64,000 bases of DNA from Cryptococcus deneoformans JEC21 (lineage: Eukaryota; Basidiomycota; Tremellomycetes; Tremellales; Cryptococcaceae). Positions 10,840 through 25,600 of the stretch are shown one piece after another. Where the stretch lies: the NCBI RefSeq assembly GCF_000091045.1, contig NC_006691.1, forward strand, positions 1,332,801-1,396,800, in the 5' to 3' direction. Below the pieces are notes generated by a model. The model did not search any database, had not been told where the DNA came from, and worked only from the letters and a program-made list of their open reading frames with translations. How positions within the stretch are numbered: position 1 is the first letter of the stretch; each line of letters opens with the position of its first letter. The position numbers and the translations under genes are program-made.

Positions 10840-12766
10840 ATGGTACTTCCTATAGATAATCCTACCAAGTCCTTCTGGATTGAAGGGGCCGAGTCGCCTT
10901 ACAGGGACCATCGTTCGACCCCCGATCTACCATCCGAGATAGATGTGGTGATCGTTGGCAGTGGTTACACTGGAGCAACAATGGCCTATTGGATACACAA
11001 GGTGAGCAACTATGATCCTATCTTCAGGAAGCATACTGACAATGTACGAAGTTCACTCAAAACGGGCAAACCCCAAACATGCTTGTTCTTGAGGCTAGAG
11101 ACATTTGTGGAGGTGCTACTGGTCGAAATGGTGAGGTTCTCAATAAGACCATTGAAACACATTCTGATATTAACCAAATGTTGCAGGAGGACAACTAAGA
11201 CCTCACTTCTACTCTCGCTATCCAGCTTGGTCTGCCCGCTTCGGCCCCGATGGAGCCCTCAAGGTCATCCAACACGAAGCCGCCCACTTGAAAGCGTTTG
11301 ACAAAGTGTTCAACGAGGAAGGTATCGCGCAAAAAGTATGTTTCAAGCTTGGCGAGACTTTTGATGCGGCCATGTCGGAGGAAGCGTGGACAAGACTGAG
11401 GGGAGCGTATGAGCATATGAAGAAGGATCATGGGGAGAATGGCGACATTATCAAGCAGTGCCGATTGATTGAAGATCCGAAAGAGGCCGAAGAGTTTACG
11501 CAGATGAAAGGCTGTATCGGGGCTGTGGTACATCCCTCAGGGCAAGTGTAAGTGGTATTCAACGGCCCCTATATATCAGCGAGTTGTTTGCTCATTGAGT
11601 TATACGTTAGTTGGCCTTACAAATTCGTCCACGCCGTGCTGGAGCTCGTTATGAACACGGGCAAACTGAACGTCCAATCGCACACCCCTGTTTTGAGCGT
11701 CTCAGAAAGGGATAACGATGGGTATATCACCGTGAATACCGAACGGGGATCCGTGCGAGCGAAAACTGTCATCCATGCAACAGTGAGTGACAATGTGACT
11801 AGGCTCGCAAAATAATAAGCTGATGATGGATTCTTAGAACCGATGGGCATCGCATCTTCTTCCCGAATTCAAAAACCTCATCTTCCCAGGCAGAGGCACA
11901 ATAGCAGCTATCAAGGCCCCCGAGGGGTTCCTGAAGCATACTGGTGCCCAACATTGGGATAGCATCGTCAATGTAAATACCATGCCATACCCTGCGTCCT
12001 ATTGGCACTCAAGCTTACACGTAAAATATTCAGAATTACCATCTCCAACTCCCACCTCCCTTTAACACAATCATCCTCGGAGGCGCCAAACCTCTTACCG
12101 TCCATGATCCCAAGCAATACGTCAACAACGACCGTGAAGACCTACAGTTTGCAGGTGTGCCCGATTTCTATCAAGGCTGGCCACAGAGGGACATCGTGGG
12201 CTGGCAGGGTAAGGATCCGGCGGATTTAGAGAAAACCGTCGAAGAAGGTGGCGTTTGGACAGGAGGTGAGTATGAAAAGGAGTTACCATTGAGTGGGACG
12301 AACAAAAAAGCTGATCAGGAGGGGACAGTGTACTCTGCAAGTATCGATTCGTTCCCATTTGTTGGTCCCGTACCAGGCAAACCAGGACAATTCGTAGCAG
12401 CCGGTTTTGCAGGTCACGGTTAGTATTTTTTCTTTTCATCTGGCCGTTTGTTGTGTACATGCGAGTGGAAGCGAATAATGCTGACCCAAAATACCCAAAA
12501 TACCCAAAATAGGCATGCCCAGGATCCTCGGCTCTACTGCCCATCTGACGCCAATTGTACTCTCCGAACTGGGCATCCACTACCAAACCCCGACTGCGGC
12601 TAACATTTTCCCGCCTTTGCCTGAACCGTTCTTCGCGACGCCGGATAGGGTGGAAAAACTGCAGGCAATAGATGCTGCAGCCAAGTTCCAGGAAGAGATC
12701 AATGAAGGTTTGCTTAGCTCGAAAAAGCCTTTCGCTGGGCCTGTTCCTCAGATTGTAACCACTTGA
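10840..12766 (+). CDS. FAD-dependent oxidoreductase, DAO family
   Basis: A D-amino-acid-oxidase-fold (DadA/GlpO-like) oxidoreductase of about 520 residues in seven or so exons. The ADP-binding strand reads VVIVGSGYTGATMAYWI, then LEARDICGGATGRNGGQLRP, which is the Rossmann Glu followed by the GATGRNGG flavin loop typical of fungal DAO-type proteins. The C-terminal flavin segment is IDSFPFVGPVP...GFAGHGMPRILGS. Related enzymes oxidise secondary or N-methylated amines and amino acids; the substrate here cannot be read from sequence. The start at 10840 follows a CAACA-rich leader. The last intron (donor about 12420, acceptor 12511-12512) holds three exact 9-bp repeats. It diverges from the aminotransferase gene. 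Confidence 0.85.
12484..12510 (+). repeat. Intronic 9-bp triplicate between branch site and acceptor
   Basis: Three perfect copies of ACCCAAAAT directly follow the branch-like CTGAC (12481-12485) and end at the AG acceptor (12511-12512) of the last intron of the FAD oxidoreductase gene. The repeat replaces the usual pyrimidine-rich tract. Confidence 0.8.
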
Positions 12767-13842
12767 TTGAAAACGAGGGGAATGATCTAGAAGAAATATT
12801 GTAGCTAAAAGCAGAAGGAGCCCAGTATAAGACTTTGTATACAAAGCATTAATTAGTATGTTGCTTATCACAACAAGCAATCAGTTAACGTAATGATCTT
12901 GTATCAATACATACTGTACAAATTTATGCAAATAAGACGAATCAAGATCGATTTGTCTGGGATTATTTATTGGTCTGGCAGAAAAATGGTGGAGATGGAA
13001 TCATCGATACTCACTGATTTCCTCAATGCATACAGACGACTGATAATTTTCGTTTATAGAGGTGACCTCTGGCTAGCGCATATCCGAAGGGCTATGCAAT
13101 AGCCGCAGAACTGAAGGAGATATGGAGATTTGAAAGAATGTACAGCAATCAAAGTACAAAATACAGCAAACGCGGGTCGAATTTACAGCAAAACCTAACT
13201 CGCTCGCTGTGCTGCGTAAGTTGTCCCGATCTCAGTAATGTCAAAGTAAAAGTGAACTTTTGTTACATTGCAGGACAAGGTGTCCCGATCTCAGTGCGTG
13301 CGTCCTCATTTCCCATCAATAAATAGAAGAAAGAAAGCTTCCAAGTAAAGTAGCACGTATCATACGTACGTAAATAGCTCGCTGTTGTTGTCATCGTTTT
13401 AATCTTCTTCTTATGATACACATGTGCGGCGTACGTCAACACGTAGGGAGCATAGCTGTTTCTTCGTCTCCGTCTGACGCGGGAGATGACCCCATCATCG
13501 GCTGGCTGGCATAGATTTCCTTCTTCCCTCCTGCCCCATACGTACAGCTGAAAAGCAAGTACTACTCTCACATTTGCATGCACCGTATGCAGTAGTGATA
13601 CCCAGCCTGATGATCATCGTACAAACACGACATGCATAACAATAAACCACGACATAACACATATATCAACTATCGTACTTGGTCATCAAATGTGAGAAAG
13701 ATGTATAAATCACAAGACCCTTCTTTACCCACCACTGTGTAATAGTCTAAGGGAGCAAAAAAGGCCAGTAAGCTACATTATCATATGAAGAGACACAATC
13801 GCGTGTGAGTTCAAAGGAAGAATTAAGAGTGGCAAAGAGGTT
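12767..13842. other. 1.1-kb convergent intergenic with a short direct repeat
   Basis: No gene is supported. The only structure I see is TGTCCCGATCTCAGT occurring exactly at 13222-13236 and 13281-13295, 59 bp apart. The second copy lies after an acceptor-like TTGCAG. The AT-rich part at 12780-13000 is probably the 3' UTR of the FAD oxidoreductase gene. Confidence 0.5.
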
Positions 13843-15538
13843 CTAGTGTGCGGATTGGGGGACAGGTTGATTTGCTGGGTGTTCATTTGGAGCTGGTTGG
13901 TCCCGGAAGAACATGGTAGTGATGTACTACGTTTCCCCTCAGTGTCAGTTCCAATGTTTCACAACAGTTGACTTCCACTTACCTTTTTACGATATCTTGT
14001 GGTTGTGCCCACGCCCAAAGTTCCATTCCTGATTGCACTCGCTGTCAAGTGGTTCAACACGACGTGGTTTGGCACTGCAAGCATCGAGTTGTCATCCACT
14101 CCCGCAGGAGGCGCGTGCTGGTATCCCGGCTGTCCCTTATGGTCTTTCGAGTCCCATAATCTTTTCGAATCGTTATTGACAATGACTTTATCGAGGATAC
14201 GTGGTAGAGTGGGTGGAGCTGGAACGTTGGGGATATATGGTACAGATTTGAGGAAGGATGATAGCTCGTCGGGATGGAAACGGAAAGGAAGTTCTTCAAT
14301 GTACTGGTAGAGAATAAGAGCAGGAGGGATTTCGCTTGTCCACTGTGATTCATCGGCTATGCACATGTCAATGTCTGTCTGACTAGTCACGTAACAGAAA
14401 AGTGCTACTCACTATCTTCTTCCTTGGCAGCAGGCTCAGAGTCCATAGCCCACTCCGCTTTGATCTCTTCAGCTGTTTTAGGAGCTTCCACTTCAATCCA
14501 GTTGACTAGTGTACCATCGTCATCAACGGCGGTTGATATTTGTTTGGAGCATCGCCAACTGTCGTCGACAATGAATTTCAAGCGGTATTGACCTGGGGGA
14601 AGGCGGATTGTGGTGTTGAAGTCGTGAGTACTAGTCCACAAATATCAGTAACAGAAATAAAAGTAGATCTGGTTGACCACACACCTTCGATGAAGCTTGA
14701 TCCGCTTCGCCCATCCACCATCCCATGTGCCCGCAACATAAACATTCCTCCCCCCTCCATTCCATTGTATTTGCACATCCACCAGCCCATCATCCTTCGG
14801 TTTTTCCTCCTGCACTGGGACAATCGCTCCAAGATCTGACGGCCTCGGTTGAGCTTGTGCTTGTGCGGTTGCTTGCTGAACCTGGGGTTGATCTTGTCCT
14901 TTATCCTTACCGGGGATAGGGATAGGAATCGCCTTAACATTCCGTGCGCTGGGATCTTGAACACCGTATGGGTCAGGAAAAAATGGGTTGACATCCGATC
15001 CCATTGCTCCGCCTCTGGATCCTGTGGAACTAGCGGATAAGGTTGGTTCGAGCTTGCTCAAAGCTCCGAGAGAGTTTGCGCCTGCCAGAGGGCTGGCTCG
15101 TGCTCCAAGCTGATCCCGCCAGTATCTATTACTGCTTCCGGTTCCACTGCCGTTCGCGGCCTCACTTCCCAGCGAAGGTGCACCCGTCGGTGTACCTGGT
15201 AAAGGTGGGGAAGCGGGATGTCTAGCATGGTGACCTGCAGCGGTAGAGGGGGCGAAATGGTGTGATGTATGGGTGTGTGTTGTAGGCACTGGTGCTGCCG
15301 GGGTGAGTGCAGCAGGTGTGAAGGAGAGTTTGTTGAGATCTGGGAGCTCGAGTGATTTCCGGCGGCGTGGAGAACCTGATCCTGGACGGCCGCTAGACGG
15401 AGAAGTAGGATTTGAGGACTGGGGAGAGACATGACGGCGTGGCATGTGTATACGGAGCGATGGATGACGTTGGGGGGCATCGGTACTGGGCGGCGAAACC
15501 CTGGAGGGCTGTTGTTGATGAGAAGGGGTGTTCCCCAT
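13843..15538 (-). CDS. GAL83: SNF1/AMPK complex beta subunit (Gal83/Sip-type)
   Basis: Scaffold and targeting subunit of the SNF1 (AMPK) kinase complex, about 480 residues. The start at 15538 gives MGNTPS, a good N-myristoylation signal (Gly2, Ser6), so membrane tethering is likely. The first half (about residues 10-260) is a Ser/Pro/Ala-rich disordered region. A CBM48 glycogen-binding domain follows: VDVQIQWNGGGRNVYVAGTW ... LPPGQYRLKFIVDD ... NWIEVE. The C-terminal ASC domain includes IPPALILYQYIEELPFRFHP, PPTLPRILDKVIVNN and HVVLNHLTASAIRNGTL. A final short exon (13843 to about 13932) encodes YITTMFFRDQ and a Pro/Asn-rich tail. It lies head to head with the catalytic subunit gene, starts 236 bp apart. 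Confidence 0.93.
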
Positions 15539-15774
15539 GGTCCGAGAAGGTTTGGGTATAGGTGTAATGCCAAAGAATGGGAATGGAAAGAGGAAATGGA
15601 ATATATGGCGAGGTAAATATGGGGCCAAATACGAGGTGTGTCATAGCTTGTAGATACCCCAGAAATAGTTCGAGATTATTCCATTTCCTATATCCGCCGA
15701 CCTGCTGGCAATAACAACTCTATACACCGTGTTTATACATCTACCTTAATTATACTGCTTGTACCTAATCATAA
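15539..15774. promoter_or_regulatory. Bidirectional promoter shared by SNF1 beta and alpha genes
   Basis: Only 236 bp separate the two start codons, including both 5' leaders. The DNA is AT-rich in the middle and shows no ORF. Any factor bound here would be placed to coordinate the two subunits. Confidence 0.7.
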
Positions 15775-18700
<2,926 letters not shown>

Positions 18701-19195
18701 GGTATTTCATTCTGCAGTTTATTTTTGTTCTTTTTATTCATGGTTCTGAAAGCCTTTACCGGCCGCGGAGATGTTTCCAAGGGTGTAAATAGTTCCTCAT
18801 AGTCATGTATCGATCTGTCTATACTTTTGTGCGTTATTTTCCTTATTCGTATTGATTGGGTAGTGGTGCAGCTATATGGGATATGTATGCCGATGCATTT
18901 GTTATACATCTGTAATGGGCCTCATGCTATACGCTGGACTATCGAATTTAGTCGGAAATATAGCCATTAGTCAGGTGTGATCGTTTCGGCGAGGTTGTAG
19001 GTGACGATTACCGGCTCATGCTGAGAGGAATCACGGGTGTATGGGAGGTAACCGATTAGCCGGTGATATCCGGGTGGGCGGTGGAGGATGTTTCCGAGTT
19101 GAATTTGCGGAGTCTGGCGAGCGTCCAACTGGACATAAATTCACATATAAATGTCGGGGAGCGCTGGCCACGTATAGCAGCAGAGCACAGGCGCA
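18701..19195. other. SNF1 3' UTR and acetyltransferase promoter
   Basis: 495 bp between two plus-strand genes. The AT-rich first half fits a 3' UTR; the second half is the upstream region of the carnitine acetyltransferase gene. No repeat or RNA gene is seen. Confidence 0.5.
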
Positions 19196-22167
19196 ATGAC
19201 AACAATCCCTCAGATCCCCTCCGACACAACAACGACCAAACCGCACATAAACCCAAACCCGAACCCGCCTCCGCGGCCGCCGGATCTCCCAAGGCTGCCC
19301 ATCCCGCCACTCAAAGACACCTGCGCCCGGTATCTAAGAGCACTCGAAGCTCTCCAAAGCCCCAAAGAGCATGCCAAGACAAAGGAGGTTGTGAAAGAGT
19401 TCCTTGAGGGTGGAGAAGGGACGATGTGGCAGGAGAAGTTGGAGGAGTATGCGAAAGATAAGGAGAGTTATATTGAAGAGTTTTGGTGTAGGTTTATTGT
19501 TTGTCAGACATAATGGTGTCTGACGATCGACAGATGAAAGCTATCTTTCCCATTCGGATTCTGTCGTTCTCAGCTTGAATCCCTTCTTCGTCCTGTCGTA
19601 AGTCCCCTTCCAAGACATCCGGCCACAACGCTAACGCCTTTCCGTGTTAACAGTTCGGACGTCACTCCTCGGTCAAACCCTCAGCTCTCTCGAGCGGCCG
19701 CACTCATAACTTCCACTTTGTTCTTCATCCATGACCTTCGTAACGGTTTACTCCAGCCAGATGCTGTCAGGGGAATTCCGTTGGATATGAGCCAGTACGA
19801 GAGATTATTCGGTACATGTCGGGTTCCCACAGATGTAAGCTTCTTATTATGTAGGTGGTGATGAAATGTACACGAGCTGATGGTGAATGCAGACTGGATG
19901 TAGGATGGAAGTCCATGGTAATGGAAGACATATGGTCGTTTTGAGGCGTGGACAGTTCTGTATGCGTCCTTGTTTAAGATGAACGTACAGATGACTAATT
20001 ACCTTGAATTACAGACTGGTTTGACTGTCTCGACTCCAAGAACAGGCCTCTCCTCACTGACCGCGAGATCCTTCACAACTTGGATGCTATCGTCAAAGAC
20101 GCGGACAAGATTCCTACACATGAAGTACGGTTGTGTTTCCCACTTCCTCTCATCGTTTTTGATCTAACTCTCGTTTGAAATTAGATTGCCAAAGACTCTG
20201 TTGGCATTCTGACCACGGAGTCTCGAAAAATTTGGTCCGGTCTCAGATCTGATTTGATCAATTCCAACAAACTCAACAAGTCTTGCCTCGAAGTTGTCGA
20301 GTCTGCGCTTTTTATCGTCTGCTTGGATGATGCAGGACCTGAAGATATGGCTGAGCTTTGCTCAAACTTTTTGTGTGGAGGCTATAAGCTCGAGGGAGGG
20401 GTGCAGGTGGGAACTTGCACTAACAGATGGTACGACAAGGTTTGTCGTCTTAGATGGCTACGAGAGGATTTGCAGAGAGTAGAAGCACTGACCATAGCTT
20501 TGGTAGCTACAAATCATCGTCTGCTCCAATGGCGAAGCAGGTATCAACTTTGAACATACCGGCGTTGATGGGCACACAGTCCTCCGATACGCTGCAGACG
20601 TCTACACTGAACTTGTCCTCCTCTACGCCAAAACGATCAACCCCTCCACTCCTTCCCTATTCCAAGCCAAACTGTCCCCCTTTGCTCGCTCAGCAAAGGG
20701 TCCTCCACCTACTCCTGAAGACGAGATTGATACAACCCCTAAAAAGCTGGAGTGGAAGTTGACACCTAGTTTGAGAGCTGGAATCAGGTTTGCAGAGACC
20801 AGGATTAGTGATTTGATCTGTCAGAATGATAGTCAGGCGCTCGAGTTTAAGGGCTATGGGGGAACGTTCATCAAGAGACATGGTTTTAGTCCAGATGCGT
20901 TTGTGCAGATGGCTTTCCAAGCAGCTTACTATGGACTTTACGGTGAGTTTTACTTTTGGTAGGATGTCTCATTCAAAAAGAAGGAAAATGTTGATGTACG
21001 GGATCAGGACGTGTGGAGAGTACTTATGAGCCCGCTATGACCAAGTCTTTCTTGCATGGTCGTACAGAGGCCATTCGAACCGTCCAGCCCGAGAGTGTTG
21101 CCTTCGTCAAGGTAAGTCCAACCGAGCTCTCCTAATCACTGGATGGAGCTCACGCACGCACAAAATTTAGACGTTCTGCTCTGAGACTGCAACACCTCAA
21201 GAGAAGATTGCTGCTTTGCACAAAGCATGCAAACGTCATACCCAGCTCACGAAAGAATGCTCTCAAGGGTTAGGGCAGGATCGGTAGGTTCACTTTACAA
21301 TTGTTTCTTTTCGCGATACACTTGCTCCGAAGCACTTTGCTGATCCGACCCCGCCTTTTTTTCTTTCCACTTTCAGACACATGTACGCACTTCATTGCCT
21401 CGCCCGAAAAGAAGTGATGGCCTACGAAGCTGCTCACCCGACATCAACTCTCTCTCCACGGGTAGCATTACGCCGTGCGTCACTCGCTTCCACCAATAAC
21501 GGCGACTTGCCCAATGGGAACGGTAACGGTAACGGTAACGGTAACGGGCTTATGAGCCCTCCCAAGCTATATTCTCCCGAAATCGACCTGGATCGCCCGA
21601 CTATCCCTGCCATTTTCACAGACCCAGGGTATAACCTTCTCGGGACAAGTGTGTTGAGTACGTCGAATTGCGGTAATCCTGCCTTGAGACTGTTTGGGTT
21701 TGGACCAGTGACACCTGAGGGTTATGGTATTGGTGAGTTACTTACTTTTGCCATTCTTTTTGTGTTCATGGAACAGCTGAATTTGCTGACCAAATGGGAT
21801 TAAATCAGGCTATATTATCAAGGACGAAGGGATATCAGTGTGCATGTCGTCCAAACACCTTCAAACGCGACGCCTGCTCCATACCCTCAAAGCATACCTC
21901 CTCGAAACCCAGCGTATACTCATCCAGATGTGGAAAGAAGCCAACGAACGACCTGTTACCTCATTCATGGACCATTTTGGTATTTTGCGAGATGCAAGGA
22001 CAGGCAAGCCCATCAGCATGGAGGTAGAGGAAGAGGAAGGGAAGGAAGCTGGGGAAGAGGTTCTAGGCGGGTTTGGGTTCTTTGACGTTGGGGCGCAGAA
22101 TCAGATTCCTCAGTCGAGAAGAAGGAAGGCGTTGGTGGGGAAGACGCTTAGTATTGCAGAGTATTAA
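19196..22167 (+). CDS. Carnitine O-acetyltransferase (Yat2-like)
   Basis: Choline/carnitine acyltransferase, which moves acetyl groups between CoA and carnitine so that acetyl units can cross membranes during growth on fatty acids, acetate or ethanol. About 770 residues, many short introns. The N-terminus has the family pattern LPRLPIPPLKDTCARYLRAL. The catalytic His is in GINFEHTGVDGHTVLRYA. The CoA/carnitine region includes AFQAAYYGLYGRVESTYEPA and a Thr-rich stretch, with STSNCGNPALRLFGFGPVTP near the C-terminus. The extra C-terminal segment and FEHTGVDGH wording point to the fungal Yat2 branch, which lacks an obvious organelle signal. An insert near the middle of the last third contains a (Asn-Gly)n run encoded by GGTAAC repeats (21517-21547). 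It sits just downstream of SNF1. Confidence 0.9.
21517..21547 (+). repeat. GGTAAC microsatellite coding Asn-Gly repeats
   Basis: About five tandem 6-bp units, AACGGT, inside the acetyltransferase coding region, giving an Asn-Gly dipeptide run in a loop between conserved blocks. It keeps frame with any whole-unit change, so length variation would be tolerated. Confidence 0.75.
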
Positions 22168-22675
22168 ATCTTCAAAAGGTATTTTGTGGTTAACACGTTG
22201 TACTTGTTGTCTGGTTGTACTAGTCAATCATGGATCAAAATGAAATTGAAGATCTTGGTGAAATGTTTTGCAATTGCCATTAGCAAGTATCACCAGGATT
22301 GACTGTTAGGACAAAGTTCATCTACTATACAAAGAGCTGTTTACACATGCTTGGACTACATTGTTGAGAAAAAAAGGATGAGATATCGTCACTTGATGGG
22401 CCTAGAGAGGATTATCCGAGGTGCGAAAGATATATTGCTCAAATTGTCATGGTTCAATCTTATCTAGATAACTAAATGCTGGATTCGGTAGATGGAATAG
22501 GCCTCGATGTTCTGTTGTTGTTCGATTTGGACGACGATTACTCCCGGAATTGCATTGTGGGATATATAGATGAAGAAACTAAACTAATGATAACAACTCC
22601 TTGACTCTAATACTTCCATCTGCCTCCAATCCGATCCTATTTCCACTCTGAAACCTTTCGATGGAATTGTAACAG
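22168..22675. other. Convergent 3' intergenic
   Basis: About 500 bp of AT-rich DNA between the stops of the acetyltransferase and NUP159. It fits two 3' UTRs. I see no other element. Confidence 0.5.
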
Positions 22676-25600
22676 TTAAGGAAGGGATTCTGTAGCGGGC
22701 GAAGGAGGAGGGGATAATTTGCCCGGTAAAGGGATCTCGTTGATTATGATGGGCCCGTTGGCTACGAATTCGTGGGTGAAACTTCCCTGCTTGACGGTCC
22801 CTCCATCCTCACCATCTCGACGGACGGAAAGCTTGGTCAATCTGGCGACCTTAATCTTCTCCAGTCTCTTCCTCTTGGGTTCAGTGCTCGCCATTGATGC
22901 TTCTATCTCAGCTATCATCTCCTTGGTAGGTTCAAAGTTAATCGGGCCGCGAGCAACGCTCTGACTCAAAAGGATTTCCCTAGGAGTGGAAACGCGGAGA
23001 GATGCGATACGCCTAGAAAGCTCATCGATGGTCTGTTGCCTTTCTCGGATGGCAGCATCAATATTACGAACGGAACGCTGAATGCGTTCAAGTGGAGGTT
23101 GTCTGATATGGCTTTTAGCCTGGTCCGATTTCAGTGCTGAAAAAAAAAAACTCACGAAGGATTTTGGCGGTGTTCTTGTCTCTCGGCTCGACGTTTCAAC
23201 CCGGCAAGCAAATTTTCCAGCTGTTCGATTTGTCCTTCCGCATCCTGTTGCACATTTAAGTTCTCTTTATGACGAGAATAAAATAGCATATACGCACTTG
23301 AGTAGCCTTTCGTAACTTGGCTTGGTAAGCAGCTTGCTCTGGGTCGAGATCCATTAGACGAGCAGCCTCTGAAAAACTCGAATCTCTCCTTGCTTTGATG
23401 AGCTTCTCAACTTGGCCAATTTTCATGTCCACTACTAGTGTGTCAGCAATTCCCAATATATGCCTGTATGACTTACTTCTCGACATCTTGGATCTCAAAT
23501 CAGCAAGTTTACGCTCCGCCATGGCGTCAGAGTCTCTTTGCTTGGTGACTGTGGGGTAAAGTTCGTCGATCAAACGTTGGACCTGAGAAATCTGGGAGAA
23601 TGGAATGACGCTTTGTTGTTCGACCAGATTCACTAGAGCATGGAATTCGACTGTACCAGCATTGCGAGTTCGAAGTTGCTGATGATATTCGGCGTTGGCA
23701 GCCAAAGCATCCTTGAGCTAAATGTGACAGTCAATCATTATATGGAATCCTTTCGAGATATTACTCACTCTTTGCACTTCGTCATTCAGCTGTTCAATGA
23801 CTTTGACCGCCACAGTACCCATTGGCCCTTTTTCGATTGCCGTTGCTTTCGCAGGTCGTTCAGGCACATCTGGCCTCGTCGGCGCAGTTACATCAGACAA
23901 ATCCGCAATCTTTGGTTTGCTAGGACCAGGAGCTCGCGCAGGTGTAGCGGGAGTAGAGGGCGTGGCGGGACCAGCAGCCATAGGAGTAAAAAACGGCGTC
24001 TGGGGGTTCGCTGCAGGCTTGATGGAGAACAGTGACGATGGTCCCGGAGGGGCAGAAGGTTTGCCTAGCCCCAAGTCAGTTGATTTGGCCGCCTTTTCCT
24101 CCGGTATCGTACGAGCTGCAACGGGTGTCGTGATGGCAGATGGGGTCGACGGCACAGTTAATGGTTGGGTGGAGAAAAGAGACTTCGTAGTTTCTGCAGG
24201 CTTTTGTCCGAATAGACTGAACCCGCTGGTTCCAGTAGGCTTTGTGGATTCTGTTGACGGAAGGGATTTACTAGGTTCAATCTTGGGCTGGCCGAATATA
24301 CCAAATGTAACGGTAGAGGGCTTCTGTCCCGCAGGCTCCGCGGCCTCCGCTGGTTTTTGTCCAAGAGGACTAATGGCTGGCGCAGGTGGCTTGGCGCTGT
24401 CTGCTGGCTTCTGACCAAACAGACTGAAACCCCCGGGAGGAACAGGGGTCTTGGTTTTGTCTGTGTCTGTCTTTATTGCCTCTGTAGGCTTCTGATCCAA
24501 CGAGCCAAACGCACTAGCAATTGCAGGTTTGGCGGGGGAACTTTCTGGAGTAGTCGATTGCCCAAGAGGAGGACCCGAGAGAGGTGAAGATGTTTTGGCG
24601 GCGTGTTTGAAAGGGAAGGGTAGCTTGGGAGGCTCGAGACTGGATCTGGGCTGTTCAGTGGTGGCAGGGGCAGGGTTGAGTCGAGAGAAGAAAGAAGCGC
24701 CTTCAGACGTTGGTGTAGGGGAAATAGCTTTCTTGTCAGCAGGGGGAGTGGGGGTGCTGGCGGGCTTTGTAAACCAAGCAGGCGGTGATTTCTTTGCACT
24801 TGATTCAGGCTTTTCGGAAACAGCATCCTCCTCTTCATCTCTCTCTACGTCCTCGTGGTCGACTTTCTCATCGGAGTCTTCCGCTTGTTCATTGACAGGC
24901 GATATATCAGAGGTGAATGAAAGTGAACGGCTGCGCTGTTCTCTTTCCTCATCATACTCGTCCACCTCATCGTACTGCTCTTCGTCCTCACCGTACTGCT
25001 CTTCCTCGTCGTATTCATCCTCATCATATTCGTCCTCCTCATCGTACTGTTCTTGCTCATGAGCTTCCTCGTCGTATTCATTCTCATCGTGTTCCTCTTC
25101 TTCTCTTTCCCCTTCATCATATGGTTCCTCGTCTCCGAAGTCTTCGCCATTCATTGATTCTCCTTCCTCCTGCTCCACAACTTCAGCTTCTGACTCGATC
25201 GGCGAAGATTCACCGGATGGCGGCTCTTCGATAACTGGCTCAGCCAGAGGAGTGGTCGCCTTCGTATCGGCCGCCGATGGAGTGGATTGTCCTCCTTCTA
25301 TCTGCTGCTGATCGGGGACTTCATTATGCTCCTTGGCGACAGCTTTTTCCTCACGAGAATCCTCCGTATCTGCCTCCGTCTGTTCATGTTCCGATTTGGC
25401 GACGTCTTCTGCCTTCTCCTTCTCAGACAGCTTTTCAATATCCGCATCTTCCTTAGGGGCGGGGGTATCCGTTTTCGATTTTGTAGGACTTCCCTCAGAG
25501 GTCAAAATCTGAGCAGTTTCGACAGTAGTTTTAGCAGGCTCCTGGGTGGGTGTCGTAGATTCGGGTGCATGAGAAGCAACTTGGGCGAAAGATGGCGCTC

